The notes under the pieces were generated by a model, which ran no database searches, was not told the DNA's origin, and saw only the letters and a list, made by a program, of their open reading frames with translations. Shown here one piece after another: positions 23,488 through 31,659 of a DNA stretch of 64,000 bases. The position numbers and the translations under genes were made by a program. The stretch comes from CADEDH01 sp039201605 (lineage in GTDB: Bacteria; Actinomycetota; Acidimicrobiia; Acidimicrobiales; SZUA-35), in contig JBCCRO010000027.1 of the NCBI GenBank assembly GCA_039201605.1, positions 16,339 to 80,338 of the forward strand, given 5' to 3'. Numbering within the stretch: position 1 is the first letter of the stretch; each line of letters opens with the position of its first letter.

Positions 23488-24327
23488 CTAGGACGAAGCG
23501 AGGACGGCGGCCAGATCCTCGACGCTCGCCGGTCGGTAGGGCTGGGGCAACTGGAAGATCGCCAGGTCGACGCCGACGTCGCCGAGAGCCCGGGCCGCCT
23601 CCACCGCCCGGGCCGGACCGTCGGCCCCGTCGGCGATGCGGACCTGGACCGAGCGGGTGATCGTGGCCGGATCACGTCCCTCGGCGTCGCAGTGCCCGAG
23701 CAGCACCTCCAACTTCTGGGTGAACACCTCGGGGGTGGCGCGCGGGAGGTTCCAGTGGTCGGCCTGGCGGGCCACGGTACGCAACGTCCGCCGCTCGCCA
23801 CCGCCCCCGATCACGATCGGGGGTCGGGGGCGCTGCACCGGCTTCGGTTCGCAGTGGGCGTCGGTGATGGTGACGTAGTCGCCCTGGAACGAGGTGACCT
23901 CCTGGGTCAGGAGCCGGTCGATCACCTCGACCCCCTCGTCGAAGCGATCGAAGCGCTCGGTCAGAGTGCCGAGCTCGATGCCGTAGGCCGACGACTCGCC
24001 CTCGTGCCAGCCCGCCCCGAGGCCGAGTTCGAAACGACCGCCGGCCACGATGTCGAGGCTGGCCGCCATGTTGGCCACCACCGCCGGGTGCCGGTAGTGG
24101 ATGCCGTTGACCATGCACCCCACCCGGATGCGGCTGGTGGCCTGGGCCAGAGCGCTAAGGGTCACCCACCCCTCGAGACAGGGACCGGCGGTGTCGCCCA
24201 CCAGCGGGTAGAAGTGGTCGAAGTTCCACGCCGACTCGAACAGCTCGATCTCGTCGGCGGCCCGCCATGCATCGAGCATCTCGGTCCAGGTGCAGTGGTG
24301 GGGAGCGGTTTTGACGGCGTAGCGCAC
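23488..24327 (-). CDS. LLM-class oxidoreductase, probably F420-dependent
   Basis: Luciferase-like TIM-barrel oxidoreductase, 279 aa. Typical elements are the AWNFDHFYPL start of the barrel, TSRIRVGCMVNGIHYRHPAVVANMAASLD, GRFELGLGAGWHEGE and PPIVIGGGGERRTLRTVARQADHWN. In actinobacteria most relatives use F420 rather than FMN, so the cofactor is inferred. The GTG at 24327 has GGAGG about 9 nt upstream. It is convergent with the desaturase (10-bp gap) and divergent from a lipoprotein gene. Substrate unknown. Confidence 0.87.
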   Translation of the reverse strand: MRYAVKTAPHHCTWTEMLDAWRAADEIELFESAWNFDHFYPLVGDTAGPCLEGWVTLSALAQATSRIRVGCMVNGIHYRHPAVVANMAASLDIVAGGRFELGLGAGWHEGESSAYGIELGTLTERFDRFDEGVEVIDRLLTQEVTSFQGDYVTITDAHCEPKPVQRPRPPIVIGGGGERRTLRTVARQADHWNLPRATPEVFTQKLEVLLGHCDAEGRDPATITRSVQVRIADGADGPARAVEAARALGDVGVDLAIFQLPQPYRPASVEDLAAVLASS

Positions 24328-24506
24328 GGCTGCGGGCCTCCGGTTCGACGATGATCGGTCCGCCCCCGATCATGGCCCGGCCGACCACCGACCCGGAAGT
24401 TGTCGATGGTGGTTCCCTCCGGCCGCGCGAGCGGCTACGTTGCTCATGGGGCTCGATGTCGATTGCTGTCGCCGACGAGGATCTGCAGCATCGGACAAGG
24501 CGGACG

Positions 24507-25277
24507 ATGTCTCACTCCGGAACCCACCGACCCCCCACCACCCGCTTCAACCTGCGCTGGTTGGCGTCGTTGTCCGCCGCCGCCCTGGTGTTCACCGCCT
24601 GCGGCGAGGCGAGTGCCCCGGAACAGGCGTCGGCCGACGTGACGATGTCCGCCGCGGTCACCTCCGCCTCGCCTGCCACCCCGGCGGTCGCCCCGGTGCA
24701 GACCCAGGTCGACGGGCAGTTGGGCCAGCCGCTCGCCGGTGCCGTGCCGGCAGCCGACGCGAACGCCCCGGTCGACTCCCCCGCCACCCCGGTGGAGGCT
24801 CCGGCCACCCCGGCGGCCCCGGTCGAGACCGCAGCCCCGACAACCGCCCCCACCACGGTTCCCACCACCGCTCCGGCGCCGGTCGAGACGACGACGGCGC
24901 CGACCACGGCCCCGACCACGGCCCCCACCCAGCCGGCCGACGAACCGCCGCCGGCCGAGCCTCCGGCGGAGGAGGCGTCGCCCGCCATCGTCGAGTTCAG
25001 GATCCCGGCCGGCACCGGGTCGGGCGCGTGGAACACCTTCGACAACCCGGTGTACGTCGAGGTCGGTCAAATCCTGCGCATCTACAACGACGACGACCGA
25101 CCCCACCACCTGCACGCCGGAGGCACCCCGGTGAAGCACGGCAACAAGATCAACCCGGGAAGCTACCGCGACCACCCGGTGCTCAAGCCGTACCAGCCCC
25201 AGGAGGGCAACCCCCGCCTCTACGAGCACGGCGGGCCCCGCTCGGCGGCGTTCTGGGTGGTGGCGGTCCAGCCCTAG
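24507..25277 (+). CDS. Lipoprotein with Thr/Pro-rich stalk and cupredoxin-like C-terminus
   Basis: 256 aa. The N-terminus has a signal sequence with lipobox VFTAC, so the protein is probably anchored to the outer face of the membrane. Residues about 45-150 are a long Ala/Thr/Pro stalk (repeated TTAPTT). The C-terminal 95 residues form a beta-rich domain: IVEFRIPAGTGSGAWNTFDN, VYVEVGQILRIYNDDDRPHH, then more His. This resembles the cupredoxin pattern of a strand followed by a His-rich loop, but the usual copper-ligand Cys is absent. TACGTT at 24436-24441 may be the -10. Copper binding is unproven. Confidence 0.7.
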   Translation: MSHSGTHRPPTTRFNLRWLASLSAAALVFTACGEASAPEQASADVTMSAAVTSASPATPAVAPVQTQVDGQLGQPLAGAVPAADANAPVDSPATPVEAPATPAAPVETAAPTTAPTTVPTTAPAPVETTTAPTTAPTTAPTQPADEPPPAEPPAEEASPAIVEFRIPAGTGSGAWNTFDNPVYVEVGQILRIYNDDDRPHHLHAGGTPVKHGNKINPGSYRDHPVLKPYQPQEGNPRLYEHGGPRSAAFWVVAVQP

Positions 25278-25326
25278 GGTCCAGCCCTCGGCCGACTCAC
25301 CACACGACCGCCGACTCCCGGCCGGT

Positions 25327-25344
25327 CGTCCTTCGGCGAGGACG
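25327..25344. terminator. Convergent-gap hairpin
   Basis: CGTCCT and AGGACG pair around TCGGCG in the 77-bp gap between the lipoprotein and the serine hydrolase gene. Confidence 0.45.
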
Positions 25345-25354
25345 ATGGCCCTCG

Positions 25355-26611
25355 TCAGTCGACGATCGCCTGATAAACCAGGGAGCGGAAGTCACGGTCG
25401 GGTAGCTCGACCCCGGTCATGTACTGGGTCATGAACACGGCCACCAGCTCCTCGGCCGGGTCGACCCAGTAGTAGGTCTTGGCCGCGCCGGCCCAGCCGT
25501 ACTCGCCAACCGAACCGGGACCGGCGGTGGGGGCCACCTCCATCATCACCCGGGATCCGAGGCCAAAGCCCATGCCTCGGTTGTCGCGGCCGAGCAGGTC
25601 CCAAGGCAGCAGCTCGTCGGGCAGGTGGTTGCTGTGCATGAGTTCGAGGGTCTTGCGACCGATCAGGTGACGATCGCCCGCCCGCCCGCCGTCGAGCAGC
25701 ATCTGGGCGAAACGCCAGTAGTCGCCGGTGGTCCCGAAGAGGCCGAGCCCGCCGCGGACGAAGGTGTCCGGGGTGTCGACCGGGTAGGTGTCCGACACGT
25801 CGATCCGCTCGTGGAACCCACCGAGAGCGGCCTCCACCAGCTCGTTCACCGTGTGGTCCCGGCCGATGAGATCGGGCAGGCCGTACATGGCGGCCAGACG
25901 TCCCCGCTCGGATTCGGGCACCCCGAAGGCGGTGTCGGTCATCCCCAGGGGCTCGAACAGCCGCTCGGCCAGGAACTCGGGCAGCGGCTGGTCGGCCAGC
26001 ACCTCGACCAGGCGGGCGGCCACGTCGATGCCGACGCTGTAGTGCCACACCTCGCCCGGCTGGTACGCCAGGGGCATCTCGGCGATGGCATCGACCACCT
26101 CGGCCAGCGAGCGGGTGGCGTCGTTCATGATCCGATTCCGGCGGTAGGCCTCACCGGCCGGGGTGTCGACCATGAAGTCGTAGGTGAGGCCGCTGGTGTG
26201 CATCAGCAGATCGCGGATCTCGATCGGCCGGGCCGGGTCGACCAGCGAGCCGTCCGCCGCCGCCACCTTCACCCCGCCGAAGGCGGGCAGGTAGCGCGAC
26301 ACCGGGTACTCGAGGTGGAACAGGCCCTCCTCGTGCAGCATCATCAGCGCCGTCGACACCACCGGCTTGGTCATCGAGTAGAGCCGGAAGATGGTGTCGG
26401 CCTCCATGGGGAGACCGGCCTCGCGATCGCGGTCGCCGACCAGGGCGGCGTGCACCACCTCACCCCGCCGGGCCACCAGCGTGCTCGTCCCCGACAGCAC
26501 GCCACGCTCGACGTAGCGGCCCATGGCCGTTTCGATGCGGCCCAGCCGCTCCGCACTCATGCCGACCCGCTCCGGCTCCGACGACACCTCCACCACGTGG
26601 CCTGCGCTCAT
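25355..26611 (-). CDS. Serine hydrolase of the beta-lactamase/EstB family
   Basis: 418 aa, family of class C beta-lactamases, DD-peptidases and EstB-type esterases. The nucleophile is in RLYSMTKPV (S-x-x-K) and the tyrosine motif is HYSVG (Y-S-V in place of Y-x-N). The C-terminal region reads GLGSRVMMEVAPTAGPGSVGEYGWAG, close to the HxG/WxG region of esterase-type members. No signal peptide, so a cytoplasmic esterase is more likely than a beta-lactamase. The ATG at 26611 is preceded by a GGGGAG Shine-Dalgarno; TAAGCT at 26668-26663 is a plausible -10. Confidence 0.85.
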   Translation of the reverse strand: MSAGHVVEVSSEPERVGMSAERLGRIETAMGRYVERGVLSGTSTLVARRGEVVHAALVGDRDREAGLPMEADTIFRLYSMTKPVVSTALMMLHEEGLFHLEYPVSRYLPAFGGVKVAAADGSLVDPARPIEIRDLLMHTSGLTYDFMVDTPAGEAYRRNRIMNDATRSLAEVVDAIAEMPLAYQPGEVWHYSVGIDVAARLVEVLADQPLPEFLAERLFEPLGMTDTAFGVPESERGRLAAMYGLPDLIGRDHTVNELVEAALGGFHERIDVSDTYPVDTPDTFVRGGLGLFGTTGDYWRFAQMLLDGGRAGDRHLIGRKTLELMHSNHLPDELLPWDLLGRDNRGMGFGLGSRVMMEVAPTAGPGSVGEYGWAGAAKTYYWVDPAEELVAVFMTQYMTGVELPDRDFRSLVYQAIVD

Positions 26612-26662
26612 CTGCTGCTCCCCTTCCACCGATCGACCCCCGGCCCGGTGCCGGGGAACCGG

Positions 26663-26668
26663 AGCTTA
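26663..26668 (-). promoter_or_regulatory. -10 box of the serine hydrolase gene
   Basis: TAAGCT on the minus strand, about 50 nt before the start, identical to the desaturase -10. Confidence 0.35.
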
Positions 26669-26720
26669 GGGTCGCCCGGGTTTCTCCGTCACGCTCCACC
26701 CGGGGTCCGACCGGCTGAGC

Positions 26721-26726
26721 TACGTT
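26721..26726 (+). promoter_or_regulatory. -10 box of the small lipoprotein gene
   Basis: TACGTT, the same hexamer as upstream of the genes at 20612 and 24507. It gives a leader of about 95 nt ending in a strong AGGAGGG. Confidence 0.35.
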
Positions 26727-26828
26727 GAGCGCCCGTTGATCGAGGTCGAGCACCCGCCGTCGGCGACCGTCCGACCTCCTACCGTCTCCGGCCTGCCACC
26801 CGCAGCCGCCCCCAGGAGGGAAGCCCAC

Positions 26829-27266
26829 GTGTCGAGGTCGACCAAAGCCCTGTCCATCGCCGCCGCCCTGGCCCTGTCCACCGCCGCCTGTGGCGGTGAC
26901 GACGCCGCCGCGTTCTGCGACGCCGCCCGGGAGCTGTCGGGCCTCGACCCGACGGCCGACGTCGACTTCAACGCCGAGGACCCGGGCGCCGCCATGGCCG
27001 CCGCCTTCGGCGAGTTCAGCAACGGGTTGTCGACGTTGGAGGAGTCGGCCCCGAGCGAGATCGAAGGGGATCTGCAGCTCCTCATCAGCGGCGTCGACAC
27101 CCTCAGCGAGGCCCTGGAGGCCGCCGATGGCGACCTGATCGCCCTGGCCACCGACCCCGAGATGGCCGAGCAGCTGGAAGCCCTCGACGGACCCGAGTTC
27201 GAGGCGGCCGCCAACAACGTCGAGACCTACGTCCGCGACGAGTGCGGCGTCGAGTTCGACGGCTGA
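26829..27266 (+). CDS. Small predicted lipoprotein, function unknown
   Basis: 145 aa. The N-terminus is a signal peptide with lipobox STAAC. The rest is acidic and helical (GLSTLEESAPSEIEGDLQLL), with two further cysteines (FCDAAREL, RDECGVEF) that could form a disulfide. Such acidic Cys-pair lipoproteins are common and uncharacterised in actinobacteria. The GTG start is set by AGGAGGG 8 nt upstream. It ends 7 bp from the convergent MgsA_C-domain gene. Confidence 0.75.
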   Translation: MSRSTKALSIAAALALSTAACGGDDAAAFCDAARELSGLDPTADVDFNAEDPGAAMAAAFGEFSNGLSTLEESAPSEIEGDLQLLISGVDTLSEALEAADGDLIALATDPEMAEQLEALDGPEFEAAANNVETYVRDECGVEFDG

Positions 27267-27273
27267 CCGTCGC

Positions 27274-27909
27274 TCAGGTGTCCGCCGCCGGGGGGTCGAG
27301 CCGTAGGTAGAGGGCCGACAACTCATCCCGGGGCCCGACGTCCCGGTCGGTCACCTCGGGGTGAATCGTCGTGCCGGTGGCGAACCAGTCGTACATCGTG
27401 CGCCCGAGCTCCTGACCCCGTCGGGTGTGGATGCACAGGGCCGCGTCGGGGATGGTCGGTGCCGTCTCCTGGTGGAGGGCGAGCTGCATCAGCTCGCCGT
27501 TGATCGGGTCCTTCGGGGTGCGGGCCAGGTAGCCGGCGGCCTGGGCGGCGAACACCAGCCGGTCGTAGGCACCGGGCTCGGTGTCGTCGGCCGATTCGTG
27601 CAGGGCGCGCACGATCGAGATCGACGCCGGATCGCCCATGCCCACGTCCTCGGCGGCGAGCACCTGGAGCCGACGCCACATCTCGGCCTCGTGATCGGCG
27701 TCGGTCCGGGCCAGCTCGAGGGCTGAGAGGACGGCCTGCTCGGCGTTTCCGAGGCGGACATACTTGTGCAAGGCCGACCGCACCTCGTCGCTGGCCAGGC
27801 CGTGGACGGTGGTGCGACCGGCGAACGGGTCGGTCGACCAATGGGGAATCGGGCGCTCCCACGGCTCGGGTACCTGGTCCGGCAGGTCGCCGGCGCTTGC
27901 GTCGGTCAT
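27274..27909 (-). CDS. Stand-alone MgsA/RarA C-terminal-domain protein
   Basis: 211 aa. The middle (LASDEVRSALHKYVRLGNAEQAVLSALELAR, read in part) and VLAAEDVGMGDPASISIVRA and AGYLARTPKDPINGEL match the C-terminal oligomerisation domain of the replication-linked ATPase RarA/MgsA (ASEDIGLADP and YLA..PKS in canonical members). The AAA+ ATPase part is absent. The ATG overlaps the P450 stop as ATGA, so translation is coupled to the P450. I infer the family from these motifs; what a domain without its ATPase does is unknown, possibly a partner or inhibitor. Confidence 0.6.
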   Translation of the reverse strand: MTDASAGDLPDQVPEPWERPIPHWSTDPFAGRTTVHGLASDEVRSALHKYVRLGNAEQAVLSALELARTDADHEAEMWRRLQVLAAEDVGMGDPASISIVRALHESADDTEPGAYDRLVFAAQAAGYLARTPKDPINGELMQLALHQETAPTIPDAALCIHTRRGQELGRTMYDWFATGTTIHPEVTDRDVGPRDELSALYLRLDPPAADT

Positions 27910-29117
27910 CGGAGTGCTCCCGGGAGTATCTGCAGCCGGTGTACGAGCCCGGCCGCGTTCTTCGTCATGTCGACACCGTCGCCGAGGACGGCCTCCGGGC
28001 GGTGGACGGCCACCGCCCGGATCATCTCGGCGATCTCCATCCGGCCGAGGGCGGCGCCCAGACAGTAGTGACGGCCGAGACCGAAGGCGAGCTGCGGCTT
28101 GGGTGCCGTCCGGTCGATGTCGAACCGGTGGGGATCGGGATACACGCCCGGATCCCGGTGGGCGGCGGCGATCCTGATGGTGACGAAACCGCCGGCGGGG
28201 ACGGGCACGCCGGCCACCTCGGTGTCGGCCCGGGCGTACTTGATGGTGTGGCGGATAGCCGGCTCGAAGCGCCCGCACTCCTCGGCAGCGGCGGCGACCA
28301 GGTCGGGGTCGAGACCGATGCGACGGTAGGCGTCGCGCCGACCGAGCAGGGTCCATAGAGCGAGGCCGGTGGTGTTGGCGGTGTTGTCGACCGAGGCGCT
28401 GAGCAGTTCCTCGACCAGGTGGAACACGCTGCGGTCGTCGAGGTCGCCTGCGGCCACGGCGCCCAGCAGCATCGAAACGACGTCGTCGCCCGGCGCCCGA
28501 CGGCGGACGGCGATCAGTTCCTCGGTCAGGGCAGCCATACCGACCTTGGCCGCCCGAACCGGCTCCACCATCTCCGTAGTGGCGGTGAACACGGTCAGCA
28601 GTGTCTTGGACAGCGCCGCCAGCTCGGGGGCCAGCGACTCCGGCGCCCCCACCATCCAGCAGAACAGGCGGGCGGGAACGACGTCGGCCAGGTCGGCCAT
28701 CACGTCGAAGGGCTGATCGGGCTCGGCCGCAGTCACCAGCTCGTCGCACAGGGTGCGGACCCGGGTCCGGAGGCCCTCGATCCGGGGTGGGGTGAACCAG
28801 GGCCCCACCGTGCGGCGGAGGCGGCGATGGTCGTCGCCCTCGGAGTCGGTCAGGGTGTGGCCGACCTCGCCCCACAGCGGCTCGATGCCCCGGGTCGCGA
28901 GCAGCGGATCGATGCCCGGGATCAGGGACCGGTCGGCGAAGGCCTCGGCCGAGGACTCGTAGTCGAGGGTCGACAGCCCGAGGGGGTCGGTGGCGACCGG
29001 ACTCTCGGCCCGCAACCGGTCGAACACCGGGTGGGGGTCGGCGAGGAACGTCGACGACCCCGGGTCGAGGGCCGGCCGGGCACCGGTGGCTTCCATACCC
29101 CGGTGATTCAACCCCAT
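27906..29117 (-). CDS. Cytochrome P450
   Basis: 403 aa bacterial soluble P450. The heme-thiolate motif is FGLGRHYCLGAALGRME, the K-helix E-x-x-R is in AEECGRFEP, and the I-helix reads LLSASVDNTANTT, where the usual Ala/Gly-Gly-x-Asp/Glu-Thr is altered. The last point could affect oxygen activation. No ferredoxin or reductase gene is adjacent. Its stop overlaps the start of the MgsA_C-domain gene. Two ATGs (29117 and 29096) are possible; neither has a good Shine-Dalgarno. Substrate unknown. Confidence 0.88.
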   Translation of the reverse strand: MGLNHRGMEATGARPALDPGSSTFLADPHPVFDRLRAESPVATDPLGLSTLDYESSAEAFADRSLIPGIDPLLATRGIEPLWGEVGHTLTDSEGDDHRRLRRTVGPWFTPPRIEGLRTRVRTLCDELVTAAEPDQPFDVMADLADVVPARLFCWMVGAPESLAPELAALSKTLLTVFTATTEMVEPVRAAKVGMAALTEELIAVRRRAPGDDVVSMLLGAVAAGDLDDRSVFHLVEELLSASVDNTANTTGLALWTLLGRRDAYRRIGLDPDLVAAAAEECGRFEPAIRHTIKYARADTEVAGVPVPAGGFVTIRIAAAHRDPGVYPDPHRFDIDRTAPKPQLAFGLGRHYCLGAALGRMEIAEMIRAVAVHRPEAVLGDGVDMTKNAAGLVHRLQILPGALR

Positions 29118-29163
29118 CGATGTCGATACTCGGGGTCGAGCATGTGAACGGTCTGTGACAGGC

Positions 29164-29520
29164 CTACTCGTCGGCCACCATGGCCCGTCTGCGAGCGAAG
29201 GGGCCGATCACCGGCAACTCCAACCACGAGCCGCGGTACGTCTGGACCAGGAGCACCACCCACACGGCGAGGGCGATCATGCTGGCCACCGTGCTGATGA
29301 ACCCCGGCAGGAACGGGACCGCCCCCACCACCAGGCCGAGCAGGATCACCACGCCGAAGAAGACGAGCGACTGGATGGCGTGGAACCGCACGAAGGCGCT
29401 CTTCCGCTCGATCAGCAGGAACACCAGGCCCGAAACGACCACGCTGACGGCCAGGACGGCGGCGACGTTCTCGTCGAGTCCGGTGGAGGACTTGCCCACC
29501 GGCTGCCGCAGTCTGGCCAC
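29164..29520 (-). CDS. DUF4870/Tic20-like small membrane protein
   Basis: 118 aa with three to four transmembrane helices. The pattern GLDENVAAVLAVSVVVSGLVFLL then ERKSAFVRFHAIQSLVFFGV is typical of the DUF4870 family, related to chloroplast Tic20. Function is not established in bacteria. The GTG start has an AAGGGAG Shine-Dalgarno. It stands alone between the P450 and a GNAT acetyltransferase gene. (Residue runs quoted here are read in parts of no more than 20.). Confidence 0.75.
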   Translation of the reverse strand: MARLRQPVGKSSTGLDENVAAVLAVSVVVSGLVFLLIERKSAFVRFHAIQSLVFFGVVILLGLVVGAVPFLPGFISTVASMIALAVWVVLLVQTYRGSWLELPVIGPFARRRAMVADE

Positions 29521-29642
29521 GCCGTGCTCCCTTGGTGCCGTCGAAACCCCACCGCACGATCGAGCAGCGGGTGATCCACGCTAGTCGAGCGGCCCTGCCG
29601 CCTCACCTAGCCCTCCTGGCGGCCCGGCTCGGCGGCCGGCGA

Positions 29643-30131
29643 TCAGGGTTGGGGGCCCGAGGTCCAGATCTCCTCGCCGTCGTCGTCGACCTCGCCCGAT
29701 CGCACCAGCCCGATGGCCTGCGCCACCCGCTGTGACGCCGTGTGTTCCGGGTGGATGTGGGCCTGAAGGCGGGCGATTCCGTCGGCGGCCAACGTGGCCA
29801 CGAGGGCTTGCGCCGCCTCGACGGCGAGCCCCCGACCCTGCCAGGGGATCCCGACCAGCCACGCCACCTCGGCCTCGTCGCAGACGATGGTGGCCTGGAC
29901 GAAGCCGACGGCTTCTCCGGACGCCCGCTCCCGGAGCACCCAGTTGCGCCAGGCCTCGCCGCCGTCGGCCGGGCCCCGCACCTGGGCGCCGTACCGGGCC
30001 TGCAGCTCGTAGAGGGTGGGAGGGGCGCCGCCGGTGTAGGCGTAGAGCTCGGTGTCGGCCAGGACCGCCACCATCTCCTCGGCGTGGTCGACCCGCAGCG
30101 GTTCCAGCAGGAGGCGGCCATCGGGGTGCAT
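29643..30131 (-). CDS. GNAT-family N-acetyltransferase
   Basis: 162 aa, RimJ/RimL-like acetyltransferase. The acetyl-CoA loop is GIPWQGRGLAVEAA and the following strand-helix reads RLQAHIHPEHTASQRVAQAI, typical of motif A and B. The substrate could be a protein N-terminus, an amine or an antibiotic. TACGGT at 30145-30140, 8 nt before the ATG, suggests a leaderless transcript. No operon partner. Confidence 0.85.
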   Translation of the reverse strand: MHPDGRLLLEPLRVDHAEEMVAVLADTELYAYTGGAPPTLYELQARYGAQVRGPADGGEAWRNWVLRERASGEAVGFVQATIVCDEAEVAWLVGIPWQGRGLAVEAAQALVATLAADGIARLQAHIHPEHTASQRVAQAIGLVRSGEVDDDGEEIWTSGPQP

Positions 30132-30198
30132 GATCGGCGACCGTAGTGGATCGCCGCCGCCCGGCCGCCGGGTTTCCGACCGGCCGCGAGTGCGGCCG

Positions 30199-30714
30199 TC
30201 AGACGTGTCGGCGCCACCCGCCGTCGGCTCGCTCCCACAACCCGAGCTCCCAACCGGTGTCGGTGGCGGGGTCGATCAGCTCCTGGGCCCGCTCACCGTA
30301 GGGATCGAGGGCGTCGACGCCGTAGGCCAACGACAGGTGCAGCCAGTCCTTGGGCCGCAGCGCGTCGTCGCCGTCCACCAGGGCGTGCTCGGCGACGAAC
30401 TCGGCCGTCGCCTGCTCCAGCAGGGCCGACTCGACCGTGAGCCCCACCCAGTCGTCGCGGCTGACCAGGCCGGTTACCCGCACCGCCTCAGTCGGGACCG
30501 GCCGATGACGCTCGATCACCGTCGTCGCCTCGTCGATCACCCGGCCCAGGTCGGCGGGCCGCCGGTGGAAGAAGCCGGTGAGGGTGAGATGGGGCGGGTA
30601 GCTCTGGGCCGTGGTCGGACCGAGTTCGGTGGTGACCTGGGCGAAGAAGGCCTCGATCTGCTGGGCCAGCGCACCGGTGGGCGTGGCGTACAGGATCAGG
30701 TGGAGGCGCTGCAT
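30199..30714 (-). CDS. 2H phosphoesterase (2'-5' RNA ligase family)
   Basis: 171 aa. Two H-x-T/S-x motifs are visible, HLTL (PPHLTLTGFF) and HLSL (WLHLSLAYG), the signature of the 2H superfamily that includes RNA 2',3'-cyclic phosphodiesterases. The protein probably cleaves or joins cyclic phosphates on nucleotides or RNA. TAGTGT at 30727-30722 lies 7 nt before the ATG at 30714, another leaderless arrangement. It is next to, and divergent from, the phosphonate operon whose chemistry includes a cyclic ribose phosphate, but a link is speculative. Confidence 0.8.
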   Translation of the reverse strand: MQRLHLILYATPTGALAQQIEAFFAQVTTELGPTTAQSYPPHLTLTGFFHRRPADLGRVIDEATTVIERHRPVPTEAVRVTGLVSRDDWVGLTVESALLEQATAEFVAEHALVDGDDALRPKDWLHLSLAYGVDALDPYGERAQELIDPATDTGWELGLWERADGGWRRHV

Positions 30715-30800
30715 CGCTCGCACACTACCGACCCCGGTCTTACCGCCAGGCGACGACCGGTGAACGGGTCGCGAAGTCTCCGTGAAGGTCTCGTGGGCGA

Positions 30801-30814
30801 GTTGTCTTGACAAC
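30801..30814. promoter_or_regulatory. Inverted repeat before phnF, candidate PhnF operator
   Basis: GTTGTCTTGACAAC, arms GTTGTC/GACAAC with a 2-bp centre, 15 bp before the phnF start. GntR/HutC regulators bind short inverted repeats of this form. A shorter version, TTGTTTGACAA, lies in the phnD leader (42602-42612, minus strand). Confidence 0.5.
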
Positions 30815-30828
30815 TTCGCTGTGCTCGG

Positions 30829-31659
30829 ATGGCCTCCATGGCCACCGCAGACCGGCCGGATGCGACCTACCTCGCCCTGGCCGACGACATCGAGCGTGAC
30901 ATCCTCCGCCTCGCCGCCGGCACCCGCCTGCCGAGCGAGAACGATCTGGCGGCCCGGCACGGCGTGAGCAGACTCACGGCGCGAGCAGCCCTCCAGGAGC
31001 TGGAGCAACGACTCCTGGTCCGGCGGTCGCGCGGTTCGGGCACCTACATCGCCCTGCGTCTCACCTACCCGATCCGGGGTGGCGATCAGCCGAGCTGGAG
31101 CCGTCTGGTCTCGGCCGCCGGGCACGACCCGACCTTCGAGCTCCTCGAGGTCGACACCATGCGGGCCCCGGCCGCCGTGGCGGCCAAGCTCGAGATCTCG
31201 CGCGGTCGCACGGTCGCCCAGCTGCGGCGGCGAGGCTTCGTCGACGGCGAGGTGGCCATGGTCCAGACCCACTGGTTCCCCGTCGATCTCGTCCCCGAAC
31301 TCGGTCGCCACCACCACGGCGACGAGCCACTGTCGACCACCCTGAGCCAGGGCTACCAGATCGTGGCCACCCGGGCCTGGAGCCGGGTGGAGCTGATCCC
31401 GGCGCCGCCCGATATCGCCCCCCTGCTCGACCAGGTGGGCCGTCCTCCGACCTGGCGGGTGGAGAACCTCAATCGCTTGGCCGCAGGCGACCGAGCCGTC
31501 GAGTACTCGATCGGCTGGATGCGGGCCGACTCCTTCCGGGTCGTCCTCGAGCTCGATGAGGCCACCGCTCCCACACCCGCCCCCACCGTCGCAACCAACG
31601 GCAGGAGGGACCCCCACACGACCCCACCATCCGACCACGCGATCACGGAGCGCCGATGA
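30829..31659 (+). CDS. phnF: GntR/HutC-family regulator of phosphonate metabolism
   Basis: 276 aa. The N-terminal winged helix is typical GntR: LPSENDLAARHGVSRLTARA, then an RSRGSGTYIA wing. The C-terminal UTRA domain (SWSRLVSAAGHDPTFELLEV, VENLNRLAAGDRAVEYSIGW) binds a ligand in HutC-type proteins. It is the first gene of phnFGHIJKLM; the stop overlaps phnG as ATGA. A palindromic site just upstream suggests autoregulation. ATG at 30829 and 30838 are both possible. Confidence 0.9.
   Translation: MASMATADRPDATYLALADDIERDILRLAAGTRLPSENDLAARHGVSRLTARAALQELEQRLLVRRSRGSGTYIALRLTYPIRGGDQPSWSRLVSAAGHDPTFELLEVDTMRAPAAVAAKLEISRGRTVAQLRRRGFVDGEVAMVQTHWFPVDLVPELGRHHHGDEPLSTTLSQGYQIVATRAWSRVELIPAPPDIAPLLDQVGRPPTWRVENLNRLAAGDRAVEYSIGWMRADSFRVVLELDEATAPTPAPTVATNGRRDPHTTPPSDHAITERR

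Noticed and set aside
24446..25405. Alternate frame starting at ATG 24446 next to the TACGTT box
   Set aside because: It has no signal peptide or domain and overlaps the lipoprotein, whose lipobox and stalk are clear in the other frame.
27910..28875. N-terminal extension of the MgsA_C-domain gene into the P450 gene
   Set aside because: The extension is antisense-like, Arg/Pro-rich and lies wholly inside the P450; the ATGA overlap at 27909 gives a natural start.
30807..30835. Classical -35/-10 promoter using TTGACA at 30807-30812 for phnF
   Set aside because: The hexamer 17 bp downstream (TGGCCT) is not a -10 and falls on the start codon. The TTGACA is better seen as part of the palindromic operator.
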